46,655 nucleotides of DNA. Origin: Ramlibacter sp. WS9. GTDB lineage: Bacteria; Pseudomonadota; Gammaproteobacteria; Burkholderiales; Burkholderiaceae_C. The position numbers and the translations under genes were made by a program. Positions within the stretch are counted from its first letter, which is position 1; every line of letters starts with the position of its first letter. Location: the NCBI RefSeq assembly GCF_003797765.1, contig NZ_RKMB01000035.1:1-46655 (forward strand), read 5' to 3'. Below the pieces are notes generated by a model, which was not told the origin of the DNA, made no database searches, and worked only from the letters and a program-made list of their open reading frames with translations. Shown here one piece after another: positions 6,258-15,500 of this stretch.

Positions 6258-8669
6258 ATGCCCCGCCAGCCTGCCAGCGTCTCGCGCCCCGCGGCCGCAC
6301 CACGCCTGTCCCGCACCCGCAAGCCCGACCAGATGTCGCTCGAAGACTGGCAGGCCGCGCTGCGCGCGCAGTTCGGACGCGAGCAGCCATTCCGGATCCA
6401 GCGCCTGGGCGACGAGCCGGTGTTCTCCGATTTCGCCGTCAGCAACCCGGAAAGCGGCGGGCATTACCGGGTGGCCATCCGAGGCGGCTTGCCGGGCGAC
6501 AATTTCTGCACTTGTCCTGACTTCGCCACCAATCAGCTGGGCACCTGCAAGCACATCGAGTCCACGTTGGCGCACCTGCTGCGCAAGCGCGGCGGCCCGG
6601 CGGCGTTGCGCAACGGCTTTACCGCGCCCTACAGCGAGGTTTACCTGGAGTACGCCGGCCAGCGATGCCTGCGCTTTCGCGCCGGCGCCGACTGCCCGCC
6701 TGCACTGGCCAAGCAGGGCCGGAAGCTGGTCGACGGCAGCGCCGATCCGGACTGCGCGCTGGAGGACTTCTTGCGCACTGCAGGGAAGACGGGCCACGAA
6801 GTGCGCTGCTATGACGACGCGCGCGCCTTCCTGGCCGAGCTGCGCGACACGCGGCGCCGGCGCGAGCTGTTCGCGCAGGCATACCCCCAGGGCGCGCAGA
6901 GCAAGGCGCTGCGCAACCTGCTGAAAGCGCCGCTCTATCCGTACCAGGCCGAGGGTGCGCTGTTCGCGGCCAGCGCCGGCCGGGCGCTGATCGGCGACGA
7001 GATGGGGCTGGGCAAGACCATCCAGGCCATCGCCGCGGCCGAACTGCTGTCGCGCCATTGCGGCGTGGAACGCGTGCTGGTGGTCTGTCCCACCTCCCTC
7101 AAGTACCAGTGGCAGCGCGAGATCGCCCGTTTCGCTGGGCGCGAGGCGCAGGCGATCCACGGCCTGCGACCGGCACGCCAGCAGCAGTACGCATCCGATG
7201 CGCCGTGCTGGGCCAAGATCACTAACTACGAAACCCTGTCGCGCGACCTGGACCTGATCCAGGCCTGGGGCCCCGACCTCGTGATCGTGGACGAGGCCCA
7301 GCGCATCAAGAACTGGAACACGATCGCGGCCCGATCGCTCAAGCGCATCGCAAGCCCCTACGCCATCGTGCTGACCGGCACACCGCTGGAAAACCGGCTG
7401 GAGGAACTGGTCTCGATCGTGCAGTTCGTCGACCAGCACCGGCTCGGGCCCACCTGGAAGCTGTTGAACGAACATCAGCAACGCGACGAAGCCGGCCGCG
7501 TGATCGGCTACCGCGCGCTCGACCGGATCGCCGGAACTTTGGCGCCCATCATGCTGCGACGACGCAAGGCGCAGGTACTGGACCAGCTGCCTGGCCGCAT
7601 CGACAACACGCTGTTCGTGCCCATGACGGAACAGCAGCGCGTGCACCACGACGAGAACGGCGCCATCGTCAGCCGAATCGTGCAGCGCTGGCGCAAGACC
7701 GGCTACCTGTCGGATGCCGACCAGCGGCGCCTGACCTGCGCCCTGCAGAACATGCGCATGTCGTGCAACAGCACCTACCTGCTGGACCACGAGACCGACC
7801 ACGGCAGCAAGGCCGACGAGCTGATGACGCTGCTGGAAGATCTGCTCGAGCAGCCCGACGCCAAGGTCGTGGTGTTCAGCCAATGGGTGCGCACCCACGA
7901 GCTGCTGATTCGGCGCCTCGAAGCGCGCGGCTGGGGCCATGTGCTGTTCCACGGCGGTGTGCCTTCGCAGCGGCGGCCGGCCCTGGTGGACCGCTTCCAC
8001 GAAGACCCCGGGTGCCGGCTGTTCCTGTCCACCGATGCGGGCGGCGTCGGCCTCAACCTGCAGCACGCGGCGGCGGCCGTCGTCAACATGGACCTGCCCT
8101 GGAACCCGGCCGTTCTGGAGCAGCGCATCGGCCGGGTGCACCGCCTGGGGCAGAAGCGCAGCGTGCAGGTCGTCAACTTCGTGGCCCAGGGCACGATCGA
8201 GGAAGGCATGCTCTCGGTGCTGGCGTTCAAGAGGTCGCTCTTCGCCGGCGTGCTGGACGGAGGCGAAAGCGAAGTGTTCCTGCAGGGCACGCGGCTGTCC
8301 CAGTTCATGGCGAGCGTGGAGAAGGTGACCGGCGCGATGGGCGAGCCCGAATCCGGGATCGCCGACGAGAGCGCCGCAGCCGCCGGCGAAGCTGGCGTGC
8401 CGGTCGCATCGGCCGCGGCACCGGCCCTGCCCTCGCCCCCGGAAGCCGGGCCCGCGCCGGATCCCTGGGCGGCGCTCGCCGACGCTGCGCTGCCCCTGCT
8501 GCAGGCGCTCGCTTCACGCGGCGCCGGCACAACGCCTGCCGCGCCCTGGATCGAACGCGATCCGCACACCGGCCAGGAATTCCTGAAGCTGCCCCTGCCG
8601 CAACCGCAGACCGTTCAACGGCTGGCCGACGCGCTGCGCGGCCTGCTGAGCCGGCCGCCCTCCGCATAG
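6258..8669 (+). CDS. SWIM zinc-finger SNF2-family helicase/ATPase linked to Wadjet genes
   Basis: An 803-residue SNF2 DNA translocase. The SWIM zinc finger is at about residues 84-99 (CTCPDF...CKHIE). The first RecA-like domain has Walker A GDEMGLGKT near 247 and motif II DEAQ near 344, followed by TGTPLENRLEELVS. The second carries FHGGVPSQRRPALVDRF, STDAGGVGLNLQ and arginine-finger motif VI QRIGRVHRLGQ. About 120 residues of Ala/Pro-rich tail follow. The start is uncertain: ATG 6258 or ATG 6333 (MSLEDWQ), neither with a clear ribosome-binding site. Only 9 nt separate its stop from jetA, so it probably leads the Wadjet transcript. SNF2 proteins move on duplex DNA; a role in recognising or remodelling plasmid DNA for the SMC complex is inference. 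Confidence 0.88.
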   Translation: MPRQPASVSRPAAAPRLSRTRKPDQMSLEDWQAALRAQFGREQPFRIQRLGDEPVFSDFAVSNPESGGHYRVAIRGGLPGDNFCTCPDFATNQLGTCKHIESTLAHLLRKRGGPAALRNGFTAPYSEVYLEYAGQRCLRFRAGADCPPALAKQGRKLVDGSADPDCALEDFLRTAGKTGHEVRCYDDARAFLAELRDTRRRRELFAQAYPQGAQSKALRNLLKAPLYPYQAEGALFAASAGRALIGDEMGLGKTIQAIAAAELLSRHCGVERVLVVCPTSLKYQWQREIARFAGREAQAIHGLRPARQQQYASDAPCWAKITNYETLSRDLDLIQAWGPDLVIVDEAQRIKNWNTIAARSLKRIASPYAIVLTGTPLENRLEELVSIVQFVDQHRLGPTWKLLNEHQQRDEAGRVIGYRALDRIAGTLAPIMLRRRKAQVLDQLPGRIDNTLFVPMTEQQRVHHDENGAIVSRIVQRWRKTGYLSDADQRRLTCALQNMRMSCNSTYLLDHETDHGSKADELMTLLEDLLEQPDAKVVVFSQWVRTHELLIRRLEARGWGHVLFHGGVPSQRRPALVDRFHEDPGCRLFLSTDAGGVGLNLQHAAAAVVNMDLPWNPAVLEQRIGRVHRLGQKRSVQVVNFVAQGTIEEGMLSVLAFKRSLFAGVLDGGESEVFLQGTRLSQFMASVEKVTGAMGEPESGIADESAAAAGEAGVPVASAAAPALPSPPEAGPAPDPWAALADAALPLLQALASRGAGTTPAAPWIERDPHTGQEFLKLPLPQPQTVQRLADALRGLLSRPPSA

Positions 8670-8678
8670 CCATCCCTC

Positions 8679-10121
8679 ATGCCGCTGGATGTCGCCACCC
8701 TCGAAACCCTGCGCCGCCAGCACCCGGCCTGGCGCTTGCTGGTGGCCGACTCGGCCCCGCTGGTGGCAAGCTTTCTGCACCGCGTGTTTGTGCAGCCCAA
8801 TGTGCGCTCCATGCCGCAGGGCGCACTGGCCGAAGCGCTGGAGGACACGCTGTTCGCCTTGCGCGAGCAGCGCGGCGAATCCGCCTGGCCCCGGGGCGCG
8901 CTGGACTACCTGAACGACTGGTGCGCCAACGAACGCGGCTGGTTGCGCAAGTTCTATCCGCCGGGCTCGGACGAACCGCATTTCGACCTGACCCCCGCCA
9001 CCGAGAAGGCGGTCGCCTGGCTGGCCGGCCTGACCGAACGCGCCTTCGTCGGCACCGAGTCGCGCCTGCTCACGCTGTTCACCTTGCTCAAGCAGATGGA
9101 CGAGGGCAGCGAGACCGACCCCGCAGCCCGCCTGGCGGAGCTGCAGCGCCGGCGGGACGAGTTGGATGCGGAGATCGAACGGGTGCGCCAGGGCGAGATC
9201 GCCCTGCTGGGCGACACGGCGCTCAGAGAACGTTTCCAGCAGTTCACCGGCCTGGCCCGTGAGCTGCTGGCGGACTTCCGCGAGGTGGAGCACAACTTCC
9301 GCGCGCTCGACCGCCGCGTGCGCGAGCGCATCGCGCTGTGGGACGGCGGCAAGGGTGCGCTGCTGCAGGAGATCATGGGCGAGCGCGACCTGATCGCCGA
9401 GTCCGACCAGGGCCGCAGTTTCCGCGCGTTCTGGGACTTCCTGATGTCGCAAGCCCGCCAGGAGGAGCTGTCCCGGCTGCTGGAGCGCGTGCTGGCGCTG
9501 CCGCCGGTGGCGCAGCTGGAGCCGGATGCTCGCCTGCGCCGAGTCCACTACGACTGGCTGGAAGCCGGCGAGCATGCGCAACGAACCGTGGCCCTGCTGT
9601 CGCAGCAGTTGCGCCGTTTCCTGGACGACCAGGCCTGGCTGGAGAACCGCCGCATCATGGAAATCCTGCGCGGCATCGAGGCCGGCGCGCTGGCGGTGCG
9701 CGAGGCGCCGCCGGCCGGCGCCTTCATGGCCGTGGCCGAGACCCAGGCACAGATCGAGCTGCCGATGGAGCGGCCCCTGCACCGCGCCTCGGTCCGGTCC
9801 GCCATTGCCAGCCTGCGGCTGGAAAGCGGCGACGAGGACCTGGACGCCGCCAGCCTGTTCTCGCAGTTCGCGGTGGACAGGACGCTGCTGGCGCGCAACA
9901 TCCGCCAGGCCTTGCAGCAGCGTTCGCAGGTCACGCTGGCGGAACTGGTTCAGGACCATCCGCTGCAGCAGGGCCTGTCGGAGTTGCTGGCCTATCTGCA
10001 GCTGGCCGCCGAACAGGGCGCCGCAGTCGCTGAAGAGGGCGAGGCTGACAGCGTGAGCTGGCCCACGCCCGACGGCGGCCAGCGCCGCGCGCGGCTGCCG
10101 CGCGTGATTTTCACGAGGTAA
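8679..10121 (+). CDS. jetA: Wadjet type I subunit JetA (DUF3375, kleisin-like)
   Basis: A 480-residue DUF3375 protein. Recognisable family segments are LRRQHPAWRLL at the N-terminus, FDLTPATEKAVAWL and FVGTESRLLTLF near 100-130, a coiled-coil stretch (about 145-230) and SDQGRSFRAFWDFLMS near 245. In Wadjet, JetA is the MukF/kleisin-like subunit that bridges the JetC head domains and binds JetB. It starts 9 nt after the SNF2 gene and ends 5 nt before jetB, consistent with one operon. Length is normal, with no frameshift. The functional assignment follows from family membership plus the neighbouring jetB, jetC and jetD. Confidence 0.92.
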   Translation: MPLDVATLETLRRQHPAWRLLVADSAPLVASFLHRVFVQPNVRSMPQGALAEALEDTLFALREQRGESAWPRGALDYLNDWCANERGWLRKFYPPGSDEPHFDLTPATEKAVAWLAGLTERAFVGTESRLLTLFTLLKQMDEGSETDPAARLAELQRRRDELDAEIERVRQGEIALLGDTALRERFQQFTGLARELLADFREVEHNFRALDRRVRERIALWDGGKGALLQEIMGERDLIAESDQGRSFRAFWDFLMSQARQEELSRLLERVLALPPVAQLEPDARLRRVHYDWLEAGEHAQRTVALLSQQLRRFLDDQAWLENRRIMEILRGIEAGALAVREAPPAGAFMAVAETQAQIELPMERPLHRASVRSAIASLRLESGDEDLDAASLFSQFAVDRTLLARNIRQALQQRSQVTLAELVQDHPLQQGLSELLAYLQLAAEQGAAVAEEGEADSVSWPTPDGGQRRARLPRVIFTR

Positions 10122-10126
10122 TCAGG

Positions 10127-10738
10127 ATGGACGAAACACCCGCCACCGGCCCGGCACCGGAGCTCTCCGCGCTGGTGGTGCCGCTGCTCAAGGGCGTGCT
10201 CTATCGCGACGACGACACGGCGCGCTGGAGCGCGCTGCTGCAGCTGCAAGGCCGGGTGCGCGACCACATGGCGGTGCTGGGTCTGGAGCTGAGCCTGGAC
10301 GAGGCCGAGGGCTACGCCTTTCTGCGCTCACAGCCCGATTCGGAGGACCCGGCCGCACCGGCCCCGCCGCGGCTGGTGGCACGCCGGCCCCTGAGCTTCC
10401 CGGTAAGCCTGCTGCTTGCCCTGCTGCGCAAGAAGCTGGCCGAATTCGATGCCGCCGGCAGCGACACACGGCTGATCCTCTCGCGCGACGATGTCGCCGA
10501 GATGCTGCGCGTGTTCCTGCCGGCAGGCAGCAACGAGACGCGCCTCGTCGACCAGGTGGACACCCACCTGAACAAGGTCGCCGAGCTGGGCTTCGTGCGC
10601 CGACTGCGCGGGCAGGAGCACATGATCGAGGTGCTGCGCATTCTCAAGGCCTTCGTCGACGCGCAGTGGCTGGGGGAATTCGACGCGCGGCTGACCGAGT
10701 ACCGCAAGCAGCTGGAAGGGGCCGCAGGCGACGAGTAG
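10127..10738 (+). CDS. jetB: Wadjet type I subunit JetB (DUF4194, MukE/KITE-like)
   Basis: A 203-residue DUF4194 protein, the winged-helix accessory subunit of the Wadjet condensin (MukE analogue). Seen features are an N-terminal helix-turn-helix-like region (SALVVPLLKGVLYRDDD), the segment SLDEAEGYAFLRSQP, and a C-terminal winged helix with LVDQVDTHLNKVAELGFVRRL. AGGTAATCAGG ahead of the ATG gives a ribosome-binding site that overlaps the jetA stop region. jetC normally follows directly in jet operons; here a Fic-domain gene and non-coding DNA (1.8 kb in total) lie between them. Confidence 0.88.
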   Translation: MDETPATGPAPELSALVVPLLKGVLYRDDDTARWSALLQLQGRVRDHMAVLGLELSLDEAEGYAFLRSQPDSEDPAAPAPPRLVARRPLSFPVSLLLALLRKKLAEFDAAGSDTRLILSRDDVAEMLRVFLPAGSNETRLVDQVDTHLNKVAELGFVRRLRGQEHMIEVLRILKAFVDAQWLGEFDARLTEYRKQLEGAAGDE

Positions 10739-10743
10739 GTTTT

Positions 10744-10821
10744 TTGCGCAAGATAGGTTGCGCACAAGCCTTGATAATTGCGCAAAAATCAACCATAGTT
10801 GCGCACATCGCCATCGCGCAA
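10744..10821 (+). promoter_or_regulatory. Array of five TTGCGCA-type octamers overlapping the fic promoter
   Basis: Five copies of a self-complementary octamer related to TTGCGCAA start at 10744, 10758, 10778, 10799 and 10814. Copies 1 and 3 are perfect palindromes, 2 and 4 end in C, and 5 begins TCGCGCAA. Start-to-start spacings are 14, 20, 21 and 15 nt, close to whole or one-and-a-half helical turns. A promoter, TTGATA (10771-10776), 17-bp spacer and CATAGT (10794-10799), lies inside the array; copy 3 is in the spacer and copy 4 begins at the last base of the -10. This is the layout of a repressor operator. The likely binder is the winged helix of the Fic protein encoded downstream, which is inference. 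Confidence 0.6.
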
Positions 10822-10838
10822 TCATTCGAAGGCTGATT

Positions 10839-12227
10839 CTGGCAAAACAAATTTCAGAGGCCGACCTGAATGCCATCGAGCGGGCCGTTCGCCGCTATCC
10901 AGCGGGTGCGTCGGCGCAGCAACTCCTGCACGACCTGTCCCCCATCCCCCAACGGACCTTGCAATACCGACTGAGGCATCTCGTCACCAGAGGGCGCCTG
11001 ATACGGCACGGCGCGGGCCGATCGGTTCGATACGACTCGCCCCCCACGCCGCCGGGCGACGCTGCCGCCAAGAGGCCGTCGGAAAGCGAGGAATTCCTCC
11101 TCCCCTTCTCCTCGGCGGCCATCGCGATCCGTGACCATGTGCGCCAGCCCTCCGGAGCGCGCAAGCCGGTGGGGTACGACCGCCGCTTTCTCGACGCCTA
11201 TCGCCCGAACGCGAGCTTCTATCTGTCGGAGGACGAACGTGCGCACCTCGCGGCTGTCGGGCGCCCGCAGGTTGCCGAGCAGCCGGCCGGCACCTATGCG
11301 AGGCAGATCCTGAACAGGCTGCTCATCGACCTCGCCTGGAATTCAAGCCGCCTGGAAGGCAACACCTACTCGCTGCTCGACACCCGGCGCCTGATCGAGC
11401 TGGGCGAGGAGGCGCAGGGCCGGATGCATGGCGAAGCGCAGATGATCCTCAACCACAAAGACGCGATCGAATTCCTCGTGAGCGCCGCGGACGACATCGG
11501 GTTCAACCGCTACACAATCCTCAACCTCCACGCGCTGCTTGCCAACAACCTGCTGGCCGACCCGGGGGCCGCCGGGCGGCTGCGCTACATCGCGGTCGGC
11601 ATCGAAGGCTCCGTCTTCCATCCGCTCGAAGTGCCGCAGCGCATCGAGGAGGCCTTCGACCAGGTCCTCGCCACCGCGGCCGCCATCGCCGATCCGTTCG
11701 AACAGGCATTCTTCATCATGGTGCAGCTGCCCTATCTGCAGCCCTTCGACGATGTCAACAAGCGGGTGTCGCGCCTGGCAGCCAATATTCCGCTCATCAA
11801 GGGCAACCTTTCGCCGCTGTCCTTCGCGGACCTGGAGCGGCAGGCGTATACCGACGCCGTTCTCGGGGTCTACGAGTTGAACAAGGTCGACCTCCTGAAG
11901 GAGGTGTTCATCTGGGCCTACGAGCGATCAGTCGCCCGCTATGCCGCCGTCCGTCAATCCTTGGGCGAGCCCGATCCCTTCCGGCTTCGCTATCGCGACC
12001 AGCTGCGCGACATCGTCGCCGCCCTGATCCGTTCGCGCGTGAGCCGCAAGGAGGCAGCGGCGCGCATCGCAGCCTGGCCCGGCGAGGCGATCGACCCCGG
12101 CGAGCGCGAGCGCTTCAATGGGATCGTCGAAGCCGAACTGATGGGTCTGCACGAAGGGAATTTTGCGCGCTATCAGATTCGACCATCCGAGTTCTCGGCC
12201 TGGCGGGCGGCGTGGGACGCCGCGTGA
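10839..12227 (+). CDS. Fic-domain protein with N-terminal winged helix and His-to-Gln active-site change
   Basis: A Fic/DOC-fold protein of about 460 residues. An N-terminal winged helix (about 1-60: ISEADLNAIERAV, then a recognition segment ending in RYRLRHLVTRGRL-type sequence) precedes the Fic core. The class II inhibitory motif SxxxEG is present (Ser169, Glu173, Gly174 in NSSRLEGN). The active-site loop reads YLQPFDDVNKRVSR, so the catalytic His of HPFxxGNGR is Gln301 (codon 11739-11741); the phosphate-binding Asn and Arg remain. I recall a Fic subfamily with this same loop, so it may not be a simple loss of function. The start is not an ATG: a GAAGG site at 10828-10832 favours CTG 10839 or ATT 10836. 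TTG 10758 is in frame but lies upstream of the predicted promoter. It interrupts the jet genes. Confidence 0.82.
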   Translation: MAKQISEADLNAIERAVRRYPAGASAQQLLHDLSPIPQRTLQYRLRHLVTRGRLIRHGAGRSVRYDSPPTPPGDAAAKRPSESEEFLLPFSSAAIAIRDHVRQPSGARKPVGYDRRFLDAYRPNASFYLSEDERAHLAAVGRPQVAEQPAGTYARQILNRLLIDLAWNSSRLEGNTYSLLDTRRLIELGEEAQGRMHGEAQMILNHKDAIEFLVSAADDIGFNRYTILNLHALLANNLLADPGAAGRLRYIAVGIEGSVFHPLEVPQRIEEAFDQVLATAAAIADPFEQAFFIMVQLPYLQPFDDVNKRVSRLAANIPLIKGNLSPLSFADLERQAYTDAVLGVYELNKVDLLKEVFIWAYERSVARYAAVRQSLGEPDPFRLRYRDQLRDIVAALIRSRVSRKEAAARIAAWPGEAIDPGERERFNGIVEAELMGLHEGNFARYQIRPSEFSAWRAAWDAA

Positions 12228-12572
12228 CATTCAATACCACCCCCGGCAAGTGCAAGACGATGCGGATGCTGCGCCCTGGACCAAGGACAAGGCATGACGG
12301 TTGCGGCACCCGGGCCGTTGACCAGGCATCACGATAGCTTAGGTTCTGGAGCACTGCCCGGTTGCCGATCACACGCGTTGTCCAAAATCGCACCGCCGCG
12401 GACTTCAATGCCGAAGGTCCGGGTTCGATTTGAGGGCCAGTCACCCGCACAGTGTCGATTCTCCGCGCCCATTTCGGCGCCCGATTCCTGTTTCGACGGC
12501 GCAGCCAGAGTCGCTCGACCCGCGACAGCCAGGGCCCGCAGTACCATTCCCTGCCGCGCGACCAACGAACCG
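12228..12572. other. Non-coding stretch between fic and jetC
   Basis: These 345 nt contain no convincing gene. The jetC frame stays open back to 12294, but the extra residues are low-complexity Arg/Pro/Ala sequence with no family match. A weak promoter can be read as TTGACC (12318-12323), 16-bp spacer and TAGGTT (12340-12345), which could restart transcription of jetCD after the fic gene. No transposase remnant or terminal inverted repeat was seen. Confidence 0.5.
12318..12345 (+). promoter_or_regulatory. Possible promoter for jetC-jetD
   Basis: TTGACC and TAGGTT are separated by 16 bp in the non-coding stretch before jetC. It would produce a leader of about 220 nt. The match is moderate and there is no independent support beyond its position. 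Confidence 0.3.
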
Positions 12573-15500
12573 ATGAAAAACGACCCCCTGGCCCTGGACT
12601 TCCTGGCCGATGAGCAACTGGCCGGCTTCCGGCTGCAGAGGCTGGAGGTGCTCAACTGGGGCACTTTCGACCGGCGGGTCTGGACCCTGCGCACCGACGG
12701 CCGCAACGCGCTTCTGACCGGCGACATCGGATCGGGCAAGTCCACCCTGGTCGATGCGCTCACCACCCTGCTGGTGCCGGCGCATCGCGTCGCGTACAAC
12801 AAGGCCGCCGGCGCCGAGGCGCGCGAACGCACGCTGCGTTCCTACGTGCTGGGCCACTACAAGTCGGAACGCAGCGACCTGGGCAGCGCAGGACGCCCGG
12901 TCGCCCTGCGCGACGCCGCCAGCTATTCGGTGCTGCTGGGCGTATTCCGCAATGCCGGCTATGGCCAGACGGTCACGCTGGCACAGGTGTTCTGGTTCAA
13001 GGAGCCGCACGGCCAGCCGGCGCGGCTGTACGTGGTGGCCGAGCGCGAGCTGGGCATCGCGTCCGACTTCGCCGGCTTCGGGCCCGACGTCACGAAGCTG
13101 CGCAAGCGCCTGCGCGCCGCCGGCGTCCTGGTGGAAGAGAGTTTCCCGCCCTACGGTGCGCAGTTCCGGCGGCTGATGGGCATCCGCAATGAGCAGGCGC
13201 TCGAGCTGTTCCATCAGACCGTCTCGATGAAGTCGGTGGGCAACCTGACGGAGTTCGTGCGCCATCACATGCTGGAGCCGTTCGAGGTGGCGCCGCGCCT
13301 GCAGGCGCTGATCGCGCATTTCGACGATCTGCATCGCGCGCACGAGGCGGTGCTCAAGGCCAAGTGCCAACTCGCGCTGCTGGAACCGCTGGTGACCGAC
13401 TGCGGCCGGCACGAGGACCTGCAGGACGAGATCGCGCAGCTGCGGGCGGCGCGCGAGGCGCTGCGCGCTTACTTCGCCGGCCTGAAGGCCGGGTTGCTGG
13501 AGCGCCGGTTGGAATTGCTGGACGCCGAGCTGGCGCGCCATGCGCACAGGATCGAACGGCTCGATGCGCAGAAGTCGCTCCAGCAGGCCGAGGAACGCGA
13601 GCTGCGCCGCGCCATCGCCGACAACGGCGGCGACCGGCTGGAGCGGCTGGCGCTGGACATCGCCACCCGGGAGCAGGAGAAGCTGCGCCGGCAGGAGCGC
13701 AGCCGACGCTACGACGAGCTGCGCAGCGCGCTGCAGCTGCTTCCCATGCGCGATGCCGCGGATTTCCTGACGCAGCGCCAGCTCGGCATGCAGTTGCGCG
13801 AAGCGGCTGCCGAGACCGAGGCCCGGTTGCAGAACGAGGCCACCGAAACCGGCGTCGCTTTCGCCCAGGGACGGCAGGAGCATGAAGTACTGTCCGCCGA
13901 AATCGTCAGCCTGAAGGCGCGGCGCAACAACATCGATGGCCAGCAGGTCGCCATGCGCGCCGCGCTGTGCCACGCGCTGAAGCTGGACGAAAGCAGCATG
14001 CCGTTCGCCGGTGAGCTGATCCAGGTCCGCGCCGACCAGCGCGACTGGGAGGGCGCGGCCGAGCGCGTGCTGCGCAACTTCGGCCTGTCGCTGCTGGTGC
14101 CCGACGAACACTACGCGCGCGTGAGCGAATGGGTGGACCGCACCCACCTGAAAGGGCGCCTGGTCTATTTCCGGGTCCGCGCGTCGCGCCGGAACGCCCC
14201 GGCCGACCTGCCCGCCCTGCACCCCGGCTCCCTGGTGCACAAGCTGGCGATCAAGCCCGACTCGCCGTACTACGCCTGGCTGGAACGCGAGCTTGCGCAC
14301 CGCTTCGACTATGCCTGCGCCGGCAGCGCGGAGCAGTTCAGGCGCGAGGCGCGCGCCATCACGCAGGCCGGCATGGTCAAGGCGGCGGGCGAGCGCCACG
14401 AGAAGGACGACCGGCACCGCATCGACGACCGCGGGCGGTATGTGCTGGGCTGGAGCAACCAGGCCAAGATCGACGCGCTGCAGGCACGCTCGCGCGTGCT
14501 GGAAGCGAGGCTGGGCGAGATCGCCGGCCGTGTCGCCGCGCTGCAGCAGGAGCAGCGCGCCGCGCGGGACCGCCAGCAGGCGCTGGGCAAGCTGGAAGAG
14601 TACCGCGACTTCGCCGAGCTCGACTGGCATGCAGTCGCGGCGGACATCGCGCGCCTGCAGGACGAGCAGCGCGCGCTGCGGGCCGCCTCGGACATCCTGG
14701 AGACGCTGGGCGAACGCCTCCAGGCCACCGAGGCCGCGCTGGCCGAAACCGAGCGGGTGCTGCGTGAACGCGCGGGGGAGCGGGCCCAGGCTATGTTGAA
14801 GAAAGAGCAGGCCGAAGCGTTGCTGGTGGAAACGCGCGCGATCCTGGCCGGCCCTGACGCTACCGCGCACGCGGCCCGGTTCGGCCAGATCGAACTGCTG
14901 CGCGCCGACGCGCTGGGCGAACACGGCCTGGCCGTCGAGTCCTGTGACCCCCGCGAGCACGACATGCGCCGCTGGCTGCAGGAGCGCATCGACGCGGAGG
15001 ACAAGAAGCTGGCGCGCCTGCGCGAGAAGATCGTCAGGGCCATGGTGGAATACAAGGAAGCCTACAAGCTCGACACCCTGGAAGTGGACGCGAGCGTGGA
15101 GGCCGGCGGCGAGTTCCGCGCCATGCTGGACCAGTTGCGCGCCGACGACCTGCCACGCTTCGAGGCGCGTTTCAAGGAGCTGCTCAACGAGAACACCATC
15201 CGCGAGGTGGCGAACTTCCAGTCGCAGCTGGCGCGCGAGCGCGAGCAGATCAGGGAGCGCATCGCGCAGATCAACGGTTCGCTCACCCAGATCGACTACA
15301 ACCCCGGGCGCTTCATCGTGCTGGAGGCGCAGCCCGCGCCCGATGCCGACATCCGCGACTTCCAGGCCGAGCTGCGAGCCTGTACCGAAGGCGCGCTGAG
15401 CGGCTCGGACGATGCACAGTATTCCGAGGCCAAGTTCCTGCAGGTCAAGCTCATCATCGAGCGCTTCCGCGGCCGCGAGGGCTCGGCCGAAATGGACCGG

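Noticed and set aside
10744..10821. CRISPR array
   Set aside because: The repeats are only 8 bp with short uneven spacers and no cas genes; an operator array explains them better.
10758..10838. TTG start for the fic gene at 10758
   Set aside because: It lies inside the octamer array and upstream of the predicted -35 and -10 boxes, with no ribosome-binding site. A non-ATG start near 10836-10839 behind GAAGG fits better, though it remains unproven.
12405..12470. tRNA remnant or attachment site (GGTTCGATT resembles a T-loop)
   Set aside because: The flanking bases do not form a T-stem or acceptor stem, and no matching repeat was seen at the other side of the cassette.
12294..12572. N-terminal extension of jetC by 93 residues
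   Set aside because: The extra sequence is low complexity and unlike JetC; the conserved head domain begins soon after ATG 12573.
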